From contig DLBG01000142.1 of NCBI GenBank assembly GCA_002494135.1, positions 1 to 38,604 on the forward strand: a stretch of DNA of 38,604 nucleotides, read 5' to 3'. A program made the translations under genes and the position numbers. Below, one piece after another: positions 1 to 7,936 of the stretch. The notes beneath the pieces were generated by a model that did no database searches, had not been told where the DNA came from, and saw only the letters and a list, made by a program, of their open reading frames with translations. Positions within the stretch are counted from its first letter, which is position 1; each line of letters opens with the position of its first letter. This stretch comes from Lachnospiraceae bacterium UBA7027 (lineage in GTDB: Bacteria > Bacillota > Clostridia > Lachnospirales > Lachnospiraceae).

Positions 1-1671
1 CTGGAGCAGTATTACAACGATATCTTAAACGGCACCGACGGCAGACGTTTCGGATACTTGAACGAAGATCTGAACATGGAGAAAACCACCATTCCCGCGG
101 TGGACGGAAATACGCTGGTAACAACGATTGATGCCAATATCCAGGCAATTGTCGAGGAAAAAATCATCGCACTGAACGAATCCATGCGCGACAATGCGCG
201 TCCCGGACTCGGCAGTAACAATACCGGCGTTATTGTGATGGAATGCGATACCGGAAACATCCTTGCCATGGCAAGCTATCCCGGTTTTGACTTAAATGCC
301 GAACGTGTGGCTTCTTCCTACTATTCACCGGAAGAACTCGCTGCCATCAAGGAAAAACTGACCAAACAGGCAATGGCGAAACTTGAAGCGCAGGCAGGCC
401 GGGACGGACAGACCGGTCAGGGAGAGGGCGGAACGGCGGAAGGCACCGTGGAAGGTGCGGAAGGTCAGGAAGGCCCGATGCTTCAGACGGAACTCGTTAC
501 CGATGAAGAAGTAAACGATTATGCAAGAGCACTTCGCTGGATGAATTTCTGCGTACAGACCACCTATGAGCCCGGTTCCGTTGCCAAGCCTTTTACCGTA
601 GCGGCGGGACTTGATTCCGGTAAAATGACCGGTGACGAAGTTTACTTCTGCGGCGGCAGCCTAGAGGTCGGCGGATTTAAAATCAAATGTCACAACCGTT
701 ACGGTGACGGACAGGTTTCCGTAGAGAAGGCCGTTGAGCAGTCCTGTAACGTGGCGCTGATGAGAATGGGCCAGCAGATGGGTTCCGCAACCTATCTGGA
801 ATATTTCCAGAAATACAATTTCGGATACAAAACCAATATTGACTTAGCCGGTGAAGCAAAGACCAACACCCTGGTCTTCACCGAGAAAACCATGGGACCG
901 ACCGAACTTGCAACTTCCACGTTCGGACAGGGCTTCCAGGTAACCATGATCGAAATGATTGCGGCATTCAATTCGTTAATCAACGGCGGATATTACTATC
1001 AGCCCCATATGGTAAGCCAGATTCTGGATGCCAACGGAGCGGTGGTAAGAAACATCGAGCCGAGTATTTTAAAGCAGACCGTTTCCCAGTCCACTTCGGA
1101 TAAAATTGTAAGCTACTGCAACGCCGTAGTAGCAACCGGTACCGGTAAGAAGGCACGTCCCGCAGGTTACAGAATCGGCGGAAAGACGGGTACCGCAGAG
1201 ACCTTCCCGCGTAACAAATCCGAGTACGTTACATCCTTCATGGGATATGCACCCGCGGACGATCCGAAGATTATCATTTATGCGGTAATCGACCGTCCCA
1301 ACCTGCCGGATCAGCAGGGCGGTACCGCACAGGCCTGTCTGCTTGTAAAGGATATTTTGACCGAGGTTCTTCCTTACATGAACGTCTTCATGACCGAGGA
1401 ACTTTCCGAAGCCGAAATCGAAGATTTAAAGGCCCGCGGCCTTTACAACGAAGCCATTTACCGTCCGGAAGAGAATCCGGAAGACGATAACGGCATCACA
1501 CCCGCGGAAGACGTACCTGTCATTCCTTCCGACAAGCCCGCAGTCGATCCCGACAACGGCGAGAAACTCGATCCGAATACCGGATATCCTCTGGATCCGG
1601 CATCTTCCGATCTCGAAGGACTGCAGGAGAATCCGCAGATGCTCGAAGAAACCAAACCGGAGGTTCCGTAA
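1..1671 (+). CDS. Class B penicillin-binding protein (SpoVD/FtsI-like), 5' end missing
   Basis: A transpeptidase that cross-links peptidoglycan at the septum or spore cortex, acting outside the membrane. The frame is open from base 1, so the N-terminal membrane anchor and much of the dimerisation domain lie upstream; 556 residues are visible. The three penicillin-binding motifs are present in window numbering: SVAK with nucleophile Ser193 and Lys196, SCN at 248-250, and KTG at 395-397. A Gly/Glu/Thr-rich low-complexity insertion lies at about 140-175. The C-terminus is an acidic, proline-rich tail of about 80 residues instead of the PASTA domain common in SpoVD and PBP2B. The stop overlaps the mraY start by one base (TAATG), which implies translational coupling. 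Family is certain; I cannot tell the vegetative from the sporulation paralogue. Confidence 0.93.
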   Translation: MEQYYNDILNGTDGRRFGYLNEDLNMEKTTIPAVDGNTLVTTIDANIQAIVEEKIIALNESMRDNARPGLGSNNTGVIVMECDTGNILAMASYPGFDLNAERVASSYYSPEELAAIKEKLTKQAMAKLEAQAGRDGQTGQGEGGTAEGTVEGAEGQEGPMLQTELVTDEEVNDYARALRWMNFCVQTTYEPGSVAKPFTVAAGLDSGKMTGDEVYFCGGSLEVGGFKIKCHNRYGDGQVSVEKAVEQSCNVALMRMGQQMGSATYLEYFQKYNFGYKTNIDLAGEAKTNTLVFTEKTMGPTELATSTFGQGFQVTMIEMIAAFNSLINGGYYYQPHMVSQILDANGAVVRNIEPSILKQTVSQSTSDKIVSYCNAVVATGTGKKARPAGYRIGGKTGTAETFPRNKSEYVTSFMGYAPADDPKIIIYAVIDRPNLPDQQGGTAQACLLVKDILTEVLPYMNVFMTEELSEAEIEDLKARGLYNEAIYRPEENPEDDNGITPAEDVPVIPSDKPAVDPDNGEKLDPNTGYPLDPASSDLEGLQENPQMLEETKPEVP

Positions 1672-2633
1672 TGTTTAAAGCAATTGTAGCCCTGTTAATC
1701 GCGTTTGCCGCATCGGCGGCTTTGGGACCGGCGCTGATTCCTTTGCTGCTTCGTTTAAAAATCGGACAGACTATCCGTAACGAGGGCCCGGAATCGCATC
1801 TTAAGAAGAACGGAACACCGACCATGGGCGGTGTGCTGATTCTGATCGGATTTACGCTCGGAACCGTTTTCTTTATAAAGGATTCCGCAAAAATCCTGCC
1901 GATTCTTTTCCTGACCGTCGGATTCGGACTGGTAGGATTCGCCGATGATTTTATCAAGGTCGTTTTAAAACGTTCCATGGGTCTGCGTGCATGGCAGAAG
2001 ATGGGGTTGCAGATTCTGATTACGGGCGCATTTGCGGCTTATATGTATTTTAACGAAGAGATGAGCTTCAACATGATTCTTCCGTTTACGGACGGAAAGG
2101 AAATCGTGCTTGACAATATGCCCTGGCTTGCAATTCCACTTTTGTTTTTCGTAGTTCTCGGAACCGATAACGGGGCGAATTTTACAGACGGCCTGGACGG
2201 ACTGGCGAGCAAGGTAACCGGCGTCATTGCGCTGTTTCTTGCGGTCGCTTCGCTTATAAAAAGCGGCGGAACCGAGATCCCCGCAGCGGCAATGCTCGGC
2301 GCGCTTCTTGCTTTCCTGCTTTTCAATTCTTATCCCGCCAAAGTATTTATGGGCGATACCGGTTCGCTGGCGCTCGGCGGTTTTGTGGCGGCGGAAGCTT
2401 ATATGCTGAAGATGCCGCTTTTCATTCCGATTATTGCTTTTATCTACCTCGCAGAGGTGGTAAGCGTTATGTTGCAGGTGAGCTATTTTAAACTTACGAA
2501 GGGTAAGAGAATCTTTAAAATGGCGCCCATTCATCATCATTTCGAAAAATGCGGCTATCCCGAAACAAAGGTGGTAAGTGCGTTTACGATTGTAACGGCC
2601 GTGCTTTGTGCGCTGGCGCTGCTGGCAATTTAG
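1671..2633 (+). CDS. mraY: Phospho-N-acetylmuramoyl-pentapeptide transferase MraY
   Basis: Transfers phospho-MurNAc-pentapeptide from UDP to undecaprenyl phosphate, forming lipid I on the cytoplasmic face of the membrane. At 320 residues it has the normal length and about ten hydrophobic segments. Family motifs visible are the acidic pair Asp92-Asp93 in a FADDFIK context, the NFTDGLDGLA loop at 170-179, MGDTGSLALGG further on, and the PIHHHFE motif with His288-290. The ATG overlaps the stop of the upstream penicillin-binding protein gene, so the two are probably translated together. murE and murF, which often lie near mraY, are not between its neighbours here. Confidence 0.97.
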   Translation: MFKAIVALLIAFAASAALGPALIPLLLRLKIGQTIRNEGPESHLKKNGTPTMGGVLILIGFTLGTVFFIKDSAKILPILFLTVGFGLVGFADDFIKVVLKRSMGLRAWQKMGLQILITGAFAAYMYFNEEMSFNMILPFTDGKEIVLDNMPWLAIPLLFFVVLGTDNGANFTDGLDGLASKVTGVIALFLAVASLIKSGGTEIPAAAMLGALLAFLLFNSYPAKVFMGDTGSLALGGFVAAEAYMLKMPLFIPIIAFIYLAEVVSVMLQVSYFKLTKGKRIFKMAPIHHHFEKCGYPETKVVSAFTIVTAVLCALALLAI

Positions 2634-2736
2634 GCAGGAGCCGGAAATACAGCAGGAAGATACGATAATTCAAGGAAATATGCGGAAATACACGGATATA
2701 TACAGAAATATATAAATTGTACAGGGGAAGACGGAA
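2634..2736 (+). repeat. Intergenic stretch with a degenerate 10-base tandem repeat
   Basis: Between mraY and murD, four units with a 10-base period begin at 2674, 2684, 2694 and 2704, with consensus close to GGAAATAYRC. Two weaker related copies start near 2643 and 2655. The murD ribosome binding site (AGGGGAAG, about 2720-2727) follows. No terminator or clear promoter is seen, so murD is probably cotranscribed with mraY. The function of the repeat is unknown. Confidence 0.55.
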
Positions 2737-4212
2737 ATGGAGTATAAAGGGAAAACAGCATTGATTATCGGTGCCGGAATCAGCGGCGTGGCGGCATACG
2801 ATCTGCTTTTGAAAGCAGGAGCCAATCCGATTCTTTATGATGCAAATACGAATTTAAACGTAAACGATATTCGTGAGAAGACCTCCGAGAAGGAGAGGGC
2901 AAACGTCATTATCGGCGACCTTCCGGAAGCGGTAAAATATTCTCTCGATTTTGTGGTTTTAAGTCCCGGCGTTCCGACGGATACGGGCCTTGCAAAACAG
3001 CTTAGGGATTTCGGCCTTTATATCACGGGCGAGATTGAACTTGCCTATACGCTTGCGAAAGGCAGACTGATTGCAATTACGGGCACCAACGGAAAGACCA
3101 CGACGACGGCTCTGACGGGTAAAATCGTAGGCGACTGGCTTGACGAAAAAAGAGAAGCCGCAGCTGGCCTTCCCGGGACCGACGGGCGGAAGGGCGATCG
3201 CATCGGTAAATGCCACATTGTCGGAAATATCGGAATTCCTTATACCTCGGAAGCGTCCGATATTCAGGATGCGGATGTGACCGTTGCGGAGATTTCCAGT
3301 TTCCAGCTTGAGACGATTCATGATTTTCATCCGAATGTGAGTGCAATTTTAAACATCACGCCGGATCATTTAAACCGTCATCATACGATGGAAAACTATA
3401 TTCAGTGCAAGGAAGACATCACACGCAATCAGACCGCGGAAGATGTCTGCGTATTAAACTACGAGGATGAGGTGCTTCGCGTATTCGGCGAGAAGCTCGG
3501 CGGGAAATTCGTAAAGAACGAAGAGGGCTTAAATAACGGCGGCAGAAAATGCACGGTAAGATTTTTCTCCTCTGCCCGGAAAGTGGAAGACGGATGCTAC
3601 TACAAAGACGAGTGCATATATCTGGTGCGTGACGGACGTGAAGAGAATCTCATGAATATTCATGACATGAAGCTTCTCGGACTTCATAATGTCGAGAATG
3701 TTATGGCGGCGATTCTGATGGCGGATGCACTCGGCGTGCCGATGAAAAACATCATCAGGTCCGTCTGCGAATTCCGAGCCGTGGAACACCGTATTGAGTA
3801 TGTGAAAACCGTAAACGGCGTGGAGTACTATAACGACTCGAAGGGAACCAATCCCGATGCGGCAATCAAGGCCGTTCTTGCCATGAAAGGGCCCACTGTT
3901 TTGATTGGCGGCGGATATGATAAACAGAGTACCTATGACGAATGGATCGAGTCCTTCGGAACGAAGGTAAAAGCACTTGTGCTTCTCGGACAGACTGCAA
4001 ATGCAATCGAAGAGTGCGCAAGAAAGCACGGATTTACAAACATTTACCAAACGGAATCTCTGGAAGAGGCCGTTAATAAATGTGCGGAACTTGCCGAACC
4101 GGGAGATTCGGTACTGCTTTCACCCGCGTGTGCAAGCTGGGGCATGTTTCCGAACTACGAGGTGCGCGGACAGATGTTTAAGGACTTTGTCAGGGCACTT
4201 CCGGTAAAATAA
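2737..4212 (+). CDS. murD: UDP-N-acetylmuramoylalanine--D-glutamate ligase MurD
   Basis: Cytoplasmic ATP-dependent ligase that adds D-glutamate to UDP-MurNAc-L-alanine in peptidoglycan precursor synthesis. It shows the three-domain Mur ligase layout: an N-terminal Rossmann fold (GAGISGVAAYDLL), the ATP loop GTNGKTTT with Lys120, the central NITPDHLNRH motif, and the C-terminal NDSKGTNPDA and SPACASWGMF motifs typical of MurD. At 491 residues it is somewhat longer than the usual 450 or so. The extra length includes a charged insertion after the P-loop (about residues 135-155) and a lengthened region near residues 255-300. The ATG follows a good AGGGGAAG ribosome binding site. Confidence 0.96.
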   Translation: MEYKGKTALIIGAGISGVAAYDLLLKAGANPILYDANTNLNVNDIREKTSEKERANVIIGDLPEAVKYSLDFVVLSPGVPTDTGLAKQLRDFGLYITGEIELAYTLAKGRLIAITGTNGKTTTTALTGKIVGDWLDEKREAAAGLPGTDGRKGDRIGKCHIVGNIGIPYTSEASDIQDADVTVAEISSFQLETIHDFHPNVSAILNITPDHLNRHHTMENYIQCKEDITRNQTAEDVCVLNYEDEVLRVFGEKLGGKFVKNEEGLNNGGRKCTVRFFSSARKVEDGCYYKDECIYLVRDGREENLMNIHDMKLLGLHNVENVMAAILMADALGVPMKNIIRSVCEFRAVEHRIEYVKTVNGVEYYNDSKGTNPDAAIKAVLAMKGPTVLIGGGYDKQSTYDEWIESFGTKVKALVLLGQTANAIEECARKHGFTNIYQTESLEEAVNKCAELAEPGDSVLLSPACASWGMFPNYEVRGQMFKDFVRALPVK

Positions 4213-4339
4213 CTGCGTGAGAACGCAAATCGGCAGGCAAAACAGCAGTCAAGTACGACTGCCGGTAAGTAAGACAGCCGGAGACGGAATCTTACGGAGC
4301 GAAAGAAGAAAAGAGTAAAAGCGTAAAAGAGGAATCAAA
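4213..4339 (+). other. Intergenic leader before ftsW with two small hairpins
   Basis: A 127-base gap. TGCGT/ACGCA (4214-4218 and 4223-4227) can close a GAGA tetraloop, and GCAGTC/GACTGC (4245-4250 and 4257-4262) can form a second stem. A purine-rich stretch with two GTAAAAG copies and the ribosome binding site AGAGGAA (about 4328-4334) follows. No T-run follows either hairpin, so neither looks like an intrinsic terminator. Confidence 0.4.
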
Positions 4340-5530
4340 TTGCGGGCACTGGACAGAATCAGAAATAAATATCAGACAAAGTTTCGCGGGAAAAAACCGT
4401 TTTTCGATTTTTCCCTGCTGGCTGTTGTTGTGCTGCTTGTCTGCTTCGGATTCGTCATGATTTACTCTGCAAGTGCCTATCAGTCGAACCTTCGATTCGG
4501 CAATTCCATGTACTTTTTAAACAAACAGATTCAGGCGGCCGGCATCGGATTCATCGTCATGGCGGTTTTGATTTTTATTCCGCCGAAAATTTACCGTCTG
4601 GTTCCGAACTGGGTATATGTTGTGGCGGCATTTCTCGTTATGGCGCTTCTGTTAATCCCGGGAATTCACATTTCTTCCCACGGTGCGACCAGATGGGTCA
4701 AATTGGGACCTCTGCCCCAGTTTGAGCCGGTTGAGCTGGTAAAACTCTTCATGATTATCTACTATGCAAGAGTTCTGAACAAGAAGCAGAAGGATATGAC
4801 CACCTTTCAGAGCCTGTTTTTGCCTTTGATTCCGCTTGTCATTCTCTGTGGTTTCATTTATTTTGTCAGCCATAACATGAGTTCCGCGCTGATTGTTTTT
4901 ATCATCCCGGTGCTTATGATTACCATCATTGCCAAGGACAAGAAGAAAATTCTGTTAATCTGGGCGGGCCTTGTAGTGCTTGCGGCAGCGGCAATCGGTT
5001 TCATTGTTCTGATGGATAAAACCGGTCATTCCGCCGGCGGTTTCCGCGGCGGCCGTGTTCTTGCGTGGCTGAATCCCGAGCGATACAGCGCAGACGAAGG
5101 CTTCCAGGTTCTTCAGGCGTTATACGCCATCGGAAGCGGCGGACTTTTCGGAAAAGGTCTCGGTGAAAGTATTGTTAAAATCGGTGATATTTCCGAGGCA
5201 CAGAACGACATGATTTTCTCCATTATCTGCGAGGAACTCGGTATCTTCGGCGGTGCATGCGTGATTTTCTTATTCGGAATCCTGATTTACCGTCTGTTTG
5301 TAATAGCCGGAAACACCAAGGATTTGTTTAATGCACTTCTTGTGATCGGAATCATGTGCCATTTCGCGGTACAGGTGATTTTAAATATCGCCGTTGTTAC
5401 AAACTCCGTACCCAACACGGGTGTGTCCCTGCCGTTTATTTCGGCAGGCGGTACATCGGTACTTCTGTTTTTGACAGAAATCGGAATTGCGCTCGCAGTG
5501 GGCCGTACCATACAGATTGAGCGGCATTAG
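4340..5530 (+). CDS. ftsW: SEDS-family peptidoglycan polymerase FtsW (or SpoVE)
   Basis: Polytopic membrane glycosyltransferase that polymerises lipid II with its partner class B PBP, here encoded three genes upstream. At 396 residues it has about ten membrane segments. The conserved acidic residue of the large extracellular loop is kept as Asp290 in AQNDMIF, and the C-terminal family motif appears as PNTGVSLPFISAGG. The usual (Q/E)PD motif is replaced by SHN at residues 177-179, followed by MSSAL. The start is TTG, chosen because AGAGGAA lies about five bases upstream and no ATG fits. murG, often found between ftsW and divIB, is absent. FtsW and SpoVE cannot be separated by sequence alone; position favours a dcw SEDS protein. 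Confidence 0.92.
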   Translation: MRALDRIRNKYQTKFRGKKPFFDFSLLAVVVLLVCFGFVMIYSASAYQSNLRFGNSMYFLNKQIQAAGIGFIVMAVLIFIPPKIYRLVPNWVYVVAAFLVMALLLIPGIHISSHGATRWVKLGPLPQFEPVELVKLFMIIYYARVLNKKQKDMTTFQSLFLPLIPLVILCGFIYFVSHNMSSALIVFIIPVLMITIIAKDKKKILLIWAGLVVLAAAAIGFIVLMDKTGHSAGGFRGGRVLAWLNPERYSADEGFQVLQALYAIGSGGLFGKGLGESIVKIGDISEAQNDMIFSIICEELGIFGGACVIFLFGILIYRLFVIAGNTKDLFNALLVIGIMCHFAVQVILNIAVVTNSVPNTGVSLPFISAGGTSVLLFLTEIGIALAVGRTIQIERH

Positions 5531-5541
5531 GGAGGACTTTT

Positions 5542-6495
5542 ATGAAGAAGAGTTCCCCGAAAAAGAGTCTCTCAAAAAAGATTTCCGTTAAAAAGGGTTC
5601 TGTGAAGAAGAGCCCCCTGAAGAAAAGTGCTCCGAAAAAGAGTTTAACGAAGAATTTCTTTCAAAAGAAGAGCTCCGCAAAGAGTTTTTCTCCAAAGAAA
5701 TTTCCCGTGAAGAAGGACTCCAAGGTTCAGAAAGTCAATTTCCGGAAATTCCGAAATCCCCTCGATAAACTGAATGCCTGGCAGAAAGTAAGACTGGCGG
5801 CGATTATTGTCATTGCGCTTTTGCTCGTCGGCGGCGGATTTTTCTTTGTGGAAAGCTACAAAGTCCGTAACGTAAAGGTCGAGGGCAGTACCCATTACAC
5901 GACCGAACAGATCAAAAACATGGTCATTACGGATAAATTCTCGGAAAACTCCGTGTATTTGTCCTTAAAATACAAGAATAAAAAAATCGAAAACATTCCC
6001 TTTGTCGAGCACATGGATGTAGTCATCGAGGACAGAAACACGATTAAAATCGTTGTGTACGAGAAAGCACTTGCCGGATATGTAACCTATCTGGAAAACC
6101 GCATGTATTTCGACAAGGACGGCATTGTGGTCGAAATCTCGAAAGAGAGTGTTCCGGGAATTCCCGAAATATCCGGCCTGGATTTTGATCATGTGGTTTT
6201 ACACGAGCCACTGCCCGTGGAAGATCCGAAAGTTTTTAAGGATATTTTAAGCATGACGCAGCTATTGAATAAATATTCACTGGTTGCGGATAGAATTTAC
6301 TTTGACAGGGCCGGGGAGATTACGCTTCATTTCGACGGGGTCCGCGTGACTCTGGGAACAAGCGATTATCTGGATGAGAAGGTGATGCGCCTTGCGGCAA
6401 TTCTGCCCAAACTCAGGGGCATGAAGGGCCGTCTGCATATGGAAACCTATTCCGATGCGCATAAAAACACAACCTTCGACATTGACTCGAATTAA
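5542..6495 (+). CDS. divIB: Cell division protein DivIB/FtsQ with lysine-rich N-terminal tail
   Basis: Bitopic divisome protein that links FtsL/DivIC-type partners to the septal synthases. The layout is a cytoplasmic tail of about 80 residues, one membrane helix at about 84-104, a POTRA domain starting near 107 (VRNVKVEGSTHY), and a beta-rich FtsQ/DivIB domain. The tail is unusual: it is built from irregular repeats of the type KKS-x-x-KK, almost free of acidic residues, giving a histone-H1-like polybasic segment. At 317 residues it is longer than many homologues because of this tail. An AGGGAGGA site precedes the ATG, eleven bases after ftsW ends, so the two are one transcript. Confidence 0.9.
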   Translation: MKKSSPKKSLSKKISVKKGSVKKSPLKKSAPKKSLTKNFFQKKSSAKSFSPKKFPVKKDSKVQKVNFRKFRNPLDKLNAWQKVRLAAIIVIALLLVGGGFFFVESYKVRNVKVEGSTHYTTEQIKNMVITDKFSENSVYLSLKYKNKKIENIPFVEHMDVVIEDRNTIKIVVYEKALAGYVTYLENRMYFDKDGIVVEISKESVPGIPEISGLDFDHVVLHEPLPVEDPKVFKDILSMTQLLNKYSLVADRIYFDRAGEITLHFDGVRVTLGTSDYLDEKVMRLAAILPKLRGMKGRLHMETYSDAHKNTTFDIDSN

Positions 6496-6498
6496 AAC

Positions 6499-6535
6499 GG
6501 ATTGACCGAATAGAAAATACTAAGCGGGTCAATCC
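6499..6535 (+). other. Inverted repeat after divIB
   Basis: GGATTGACC (6499-6507) and GGTCAATCC (6527-6535) are perfect complements around a 19-base loop. No T-run follows on the + strand, so an efficient intrinsic terminator is doubtful. It could be a weak terminator, an RNA-stabilising hairpin at the end of the dcw transcript, or a protein-binding site upstream of the ftsZ promoter. Confidence 0.45.
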
Positions 6536-6579
6536 TTACAAAATGTAGCGTTTTTGCGGCATAAAACTTCAAATTATAG

Positions 6580-6608
6580 TTGCAAAATGGCATTAAAACA
6601 TATACAAT
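6580..6608 (+). promoter_or_regulatory. Sigma-A-type promoter of ftsZ
   Basis: TTGCAA (6580-6585) and TACAAT (6603-6608) are separated by 17 bases, a near-ideal vegetative promoter. The start of transcription would be near 6615, giving a leader of about 105 bases before the ftsZ TTG. ftsZ and nrdR can therefore be expressed independently of the genes upstream. Confidence 0.75.
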
Positions 6609-6625
6609 TATGAAGGAATCATGGT

Positions 6626-6658
6626 GCCGTTTTTATGTAAAGTGGCCGTTTTTGTGTG
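6626..6658 (+). repeat. Direct repeat in the ftsZ leader
   Basis: GCCGTTTTT occurs at 6626-6634 and 6645-6653, a spacing of 19 bases, inside the predicted 5' leader. The second copy is embedded in TAAAGTGGCCGTTTTTGTG, which resembles the leader of the pilus ATPase gene at 37373-37390. Possible operator or RNA element; function unknown. Confidence 0.4.
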
Positions 6659-6720
6659 ATTTTAAGCCCCTTTCGGGACTAAAAAAAGTGTATAAAAAGG
6701 GATGTTAGGAGGAAAAAGCC

Positions 6721-7920
6721 TTGATCGAGATCAGAGCAAATGATGACAGTTCAGCAGCAAGAATTATTGTCGTTGGAGTGGGCGGCGCAGGAAACAATGC
6801 CGTAAACCGCATGATTGACGATAACGTAAGCGGCGTGGAGTTTGTCGCCGTCAATTCGGACAGCCAGGCGCTGAGGAATTGTAAAGCACCCAAGCTTATT
6901 CAAATCGGAGAGAAACTTACCAAGGGACTCGGAGCAGGGGCAAAACCTGAAGTTGGTCAGGCTTGTGCGGAAGAGAACAAAGAAGAGATCGGCGATGCTC
7001 TGCAGGGTGCGGACATGGTATTCGTTACCTGTGGTATGGGCGGCGGAACCGGAACCGGTGCGGCTCCCGTTGTTGCCGAGATTTCCAAGGGAATGGGAAT
7101 CCTCACCGTCGGTGTTGTTACCAAGCCCTTCAAGTTTGAAGCAAAGACCCGTATGACCAATGCTGAAGGCGGTATTGAGCGTTTAAAAGAGCATGTGGAT
7201 ACTCTGATTGTCATCCCGAACGATAAACTTCTTGAAATCTGCGATAAGAAGACAACCATGCCGGAGGCACTTAAGAAGGCTGACGAAGTTCTGCAGCAGT
7301 CCGTTTCCGGTATTACCGATTTAATTAATCTGCCTGCAATCATCAATCTTGACTTTGCAGACGTACAGACCGTTATGAAGGACAAAGGCATCGCTCACAT
7401 CGGTATCGGTAACGGTAAGGGCGAAGATAAGGCACTCGATGCAGTTCGCATGGCTGTTGAAAGTCCTCTGCTTGAGACCACGATCGACGGAGCAACCGAT
7501 GTAATCATCAACATCTCCGGCGATATCTCCTTATTCGACACCAATGTGGCATCCAGCTACATCACCGATATCACGGGCGAACAGGTAAATATCATTCTCG
7601 GTGCAATGTACTCCGATGCGGAGCCGGATACCTGTAAGGTAACCGTTATTGCTACCGGCCTTTATTCCAAACCTGTTTCAGGTTCCAGATATTCCGTTCC
7701 GTCTTATGCACATTCCACTTCTGCAGCAGGCGGATACAGTGCGGCAAGACCGGTAACGGCGGCAGCACCCGTTCAGGCAAGAACCGTTCAGCCTACACCC
7801 GTAGTTGCCCCGCAGGTTGTAGCACCCGCTCCGAAGCCGGTTGTAAAGCCTTCCGAACTTCGCAGCAATGTACAGGAGAAGACCATAGCAGTTCCGGACT
7901 TCTTAAAGAAGAGAGGATAA
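6721..7920 (+). CDS. ftsZ: Cell division protein FtsZ
   Basis: Tubulin-like GTPase that polymerises into the cytoplasmic Z-ring and organises the divisome. The 399-residue protein has the N-terminal GVGGAGNNAVNRM nucleotide-binding motif, the tubulin signature GGGTGTGAAP at 107-116, and the T7-loop region with NLDFADV. A disordered Ala/Pro/Val-rich linker of about 70 residues follows, then the conserved C-terminal tail VPDFLKKRG (391-399) that binds FtsA, SepF or ZapA-type partners. The start is TTG, fixed by a perfect AGGAGG eight bases upstream. ftsA is not adjacent, which fits clostridial genomes that rely on SepF. It has its own promoter and is followed 16 bases later by nrdR. Confidence 0.98.
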   Translation: MIEIRANDDSSAARIIVVGVGGAGNNAVNRMIDDNVSGVEFVAVNSDSQALRNCKAPKLIQIGEKLTKGLGAGAKPEVGQACAEENKEEIGDALQGADMVFVTCGMGGGTGTGAAPVVAEISKGMGILTVGVVTKPFKFEAKTRMTNAEGGIERLKEHVDTLIVIPNDKLLEICDKKTTMPEALKKADEVLQQSVSGITDLINLPAIINLDFADVQTVMKDKGIAHIGIGNGKGEDKALDAVRMAVESPLLETTIDGATDVIINISGDISLFDTNVASSYITDITGEQVNIILGAMYSDAEPDTCKVTVIATGLYSKPVSGSRYSVPSYAHSTSAAGGYSAARPVTAAAPVQARTVQPTPVVAPQVVAPAPKPVVKPSELRSNVQEKTIAVPDFLKKRG

Positions 7921-7936
7921 TTGAGAGGAGCCTACT

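Noticed and set aside
1965..2540. A 191-codon open frame on the minus strand inside mraY
   Set aside because: It lies fully within a clearly identified gene, its translation is rich in His, Lys and Cys with no recognisable domain, and no ribosome binding site supports it. It is a shadow of mraY codon use.
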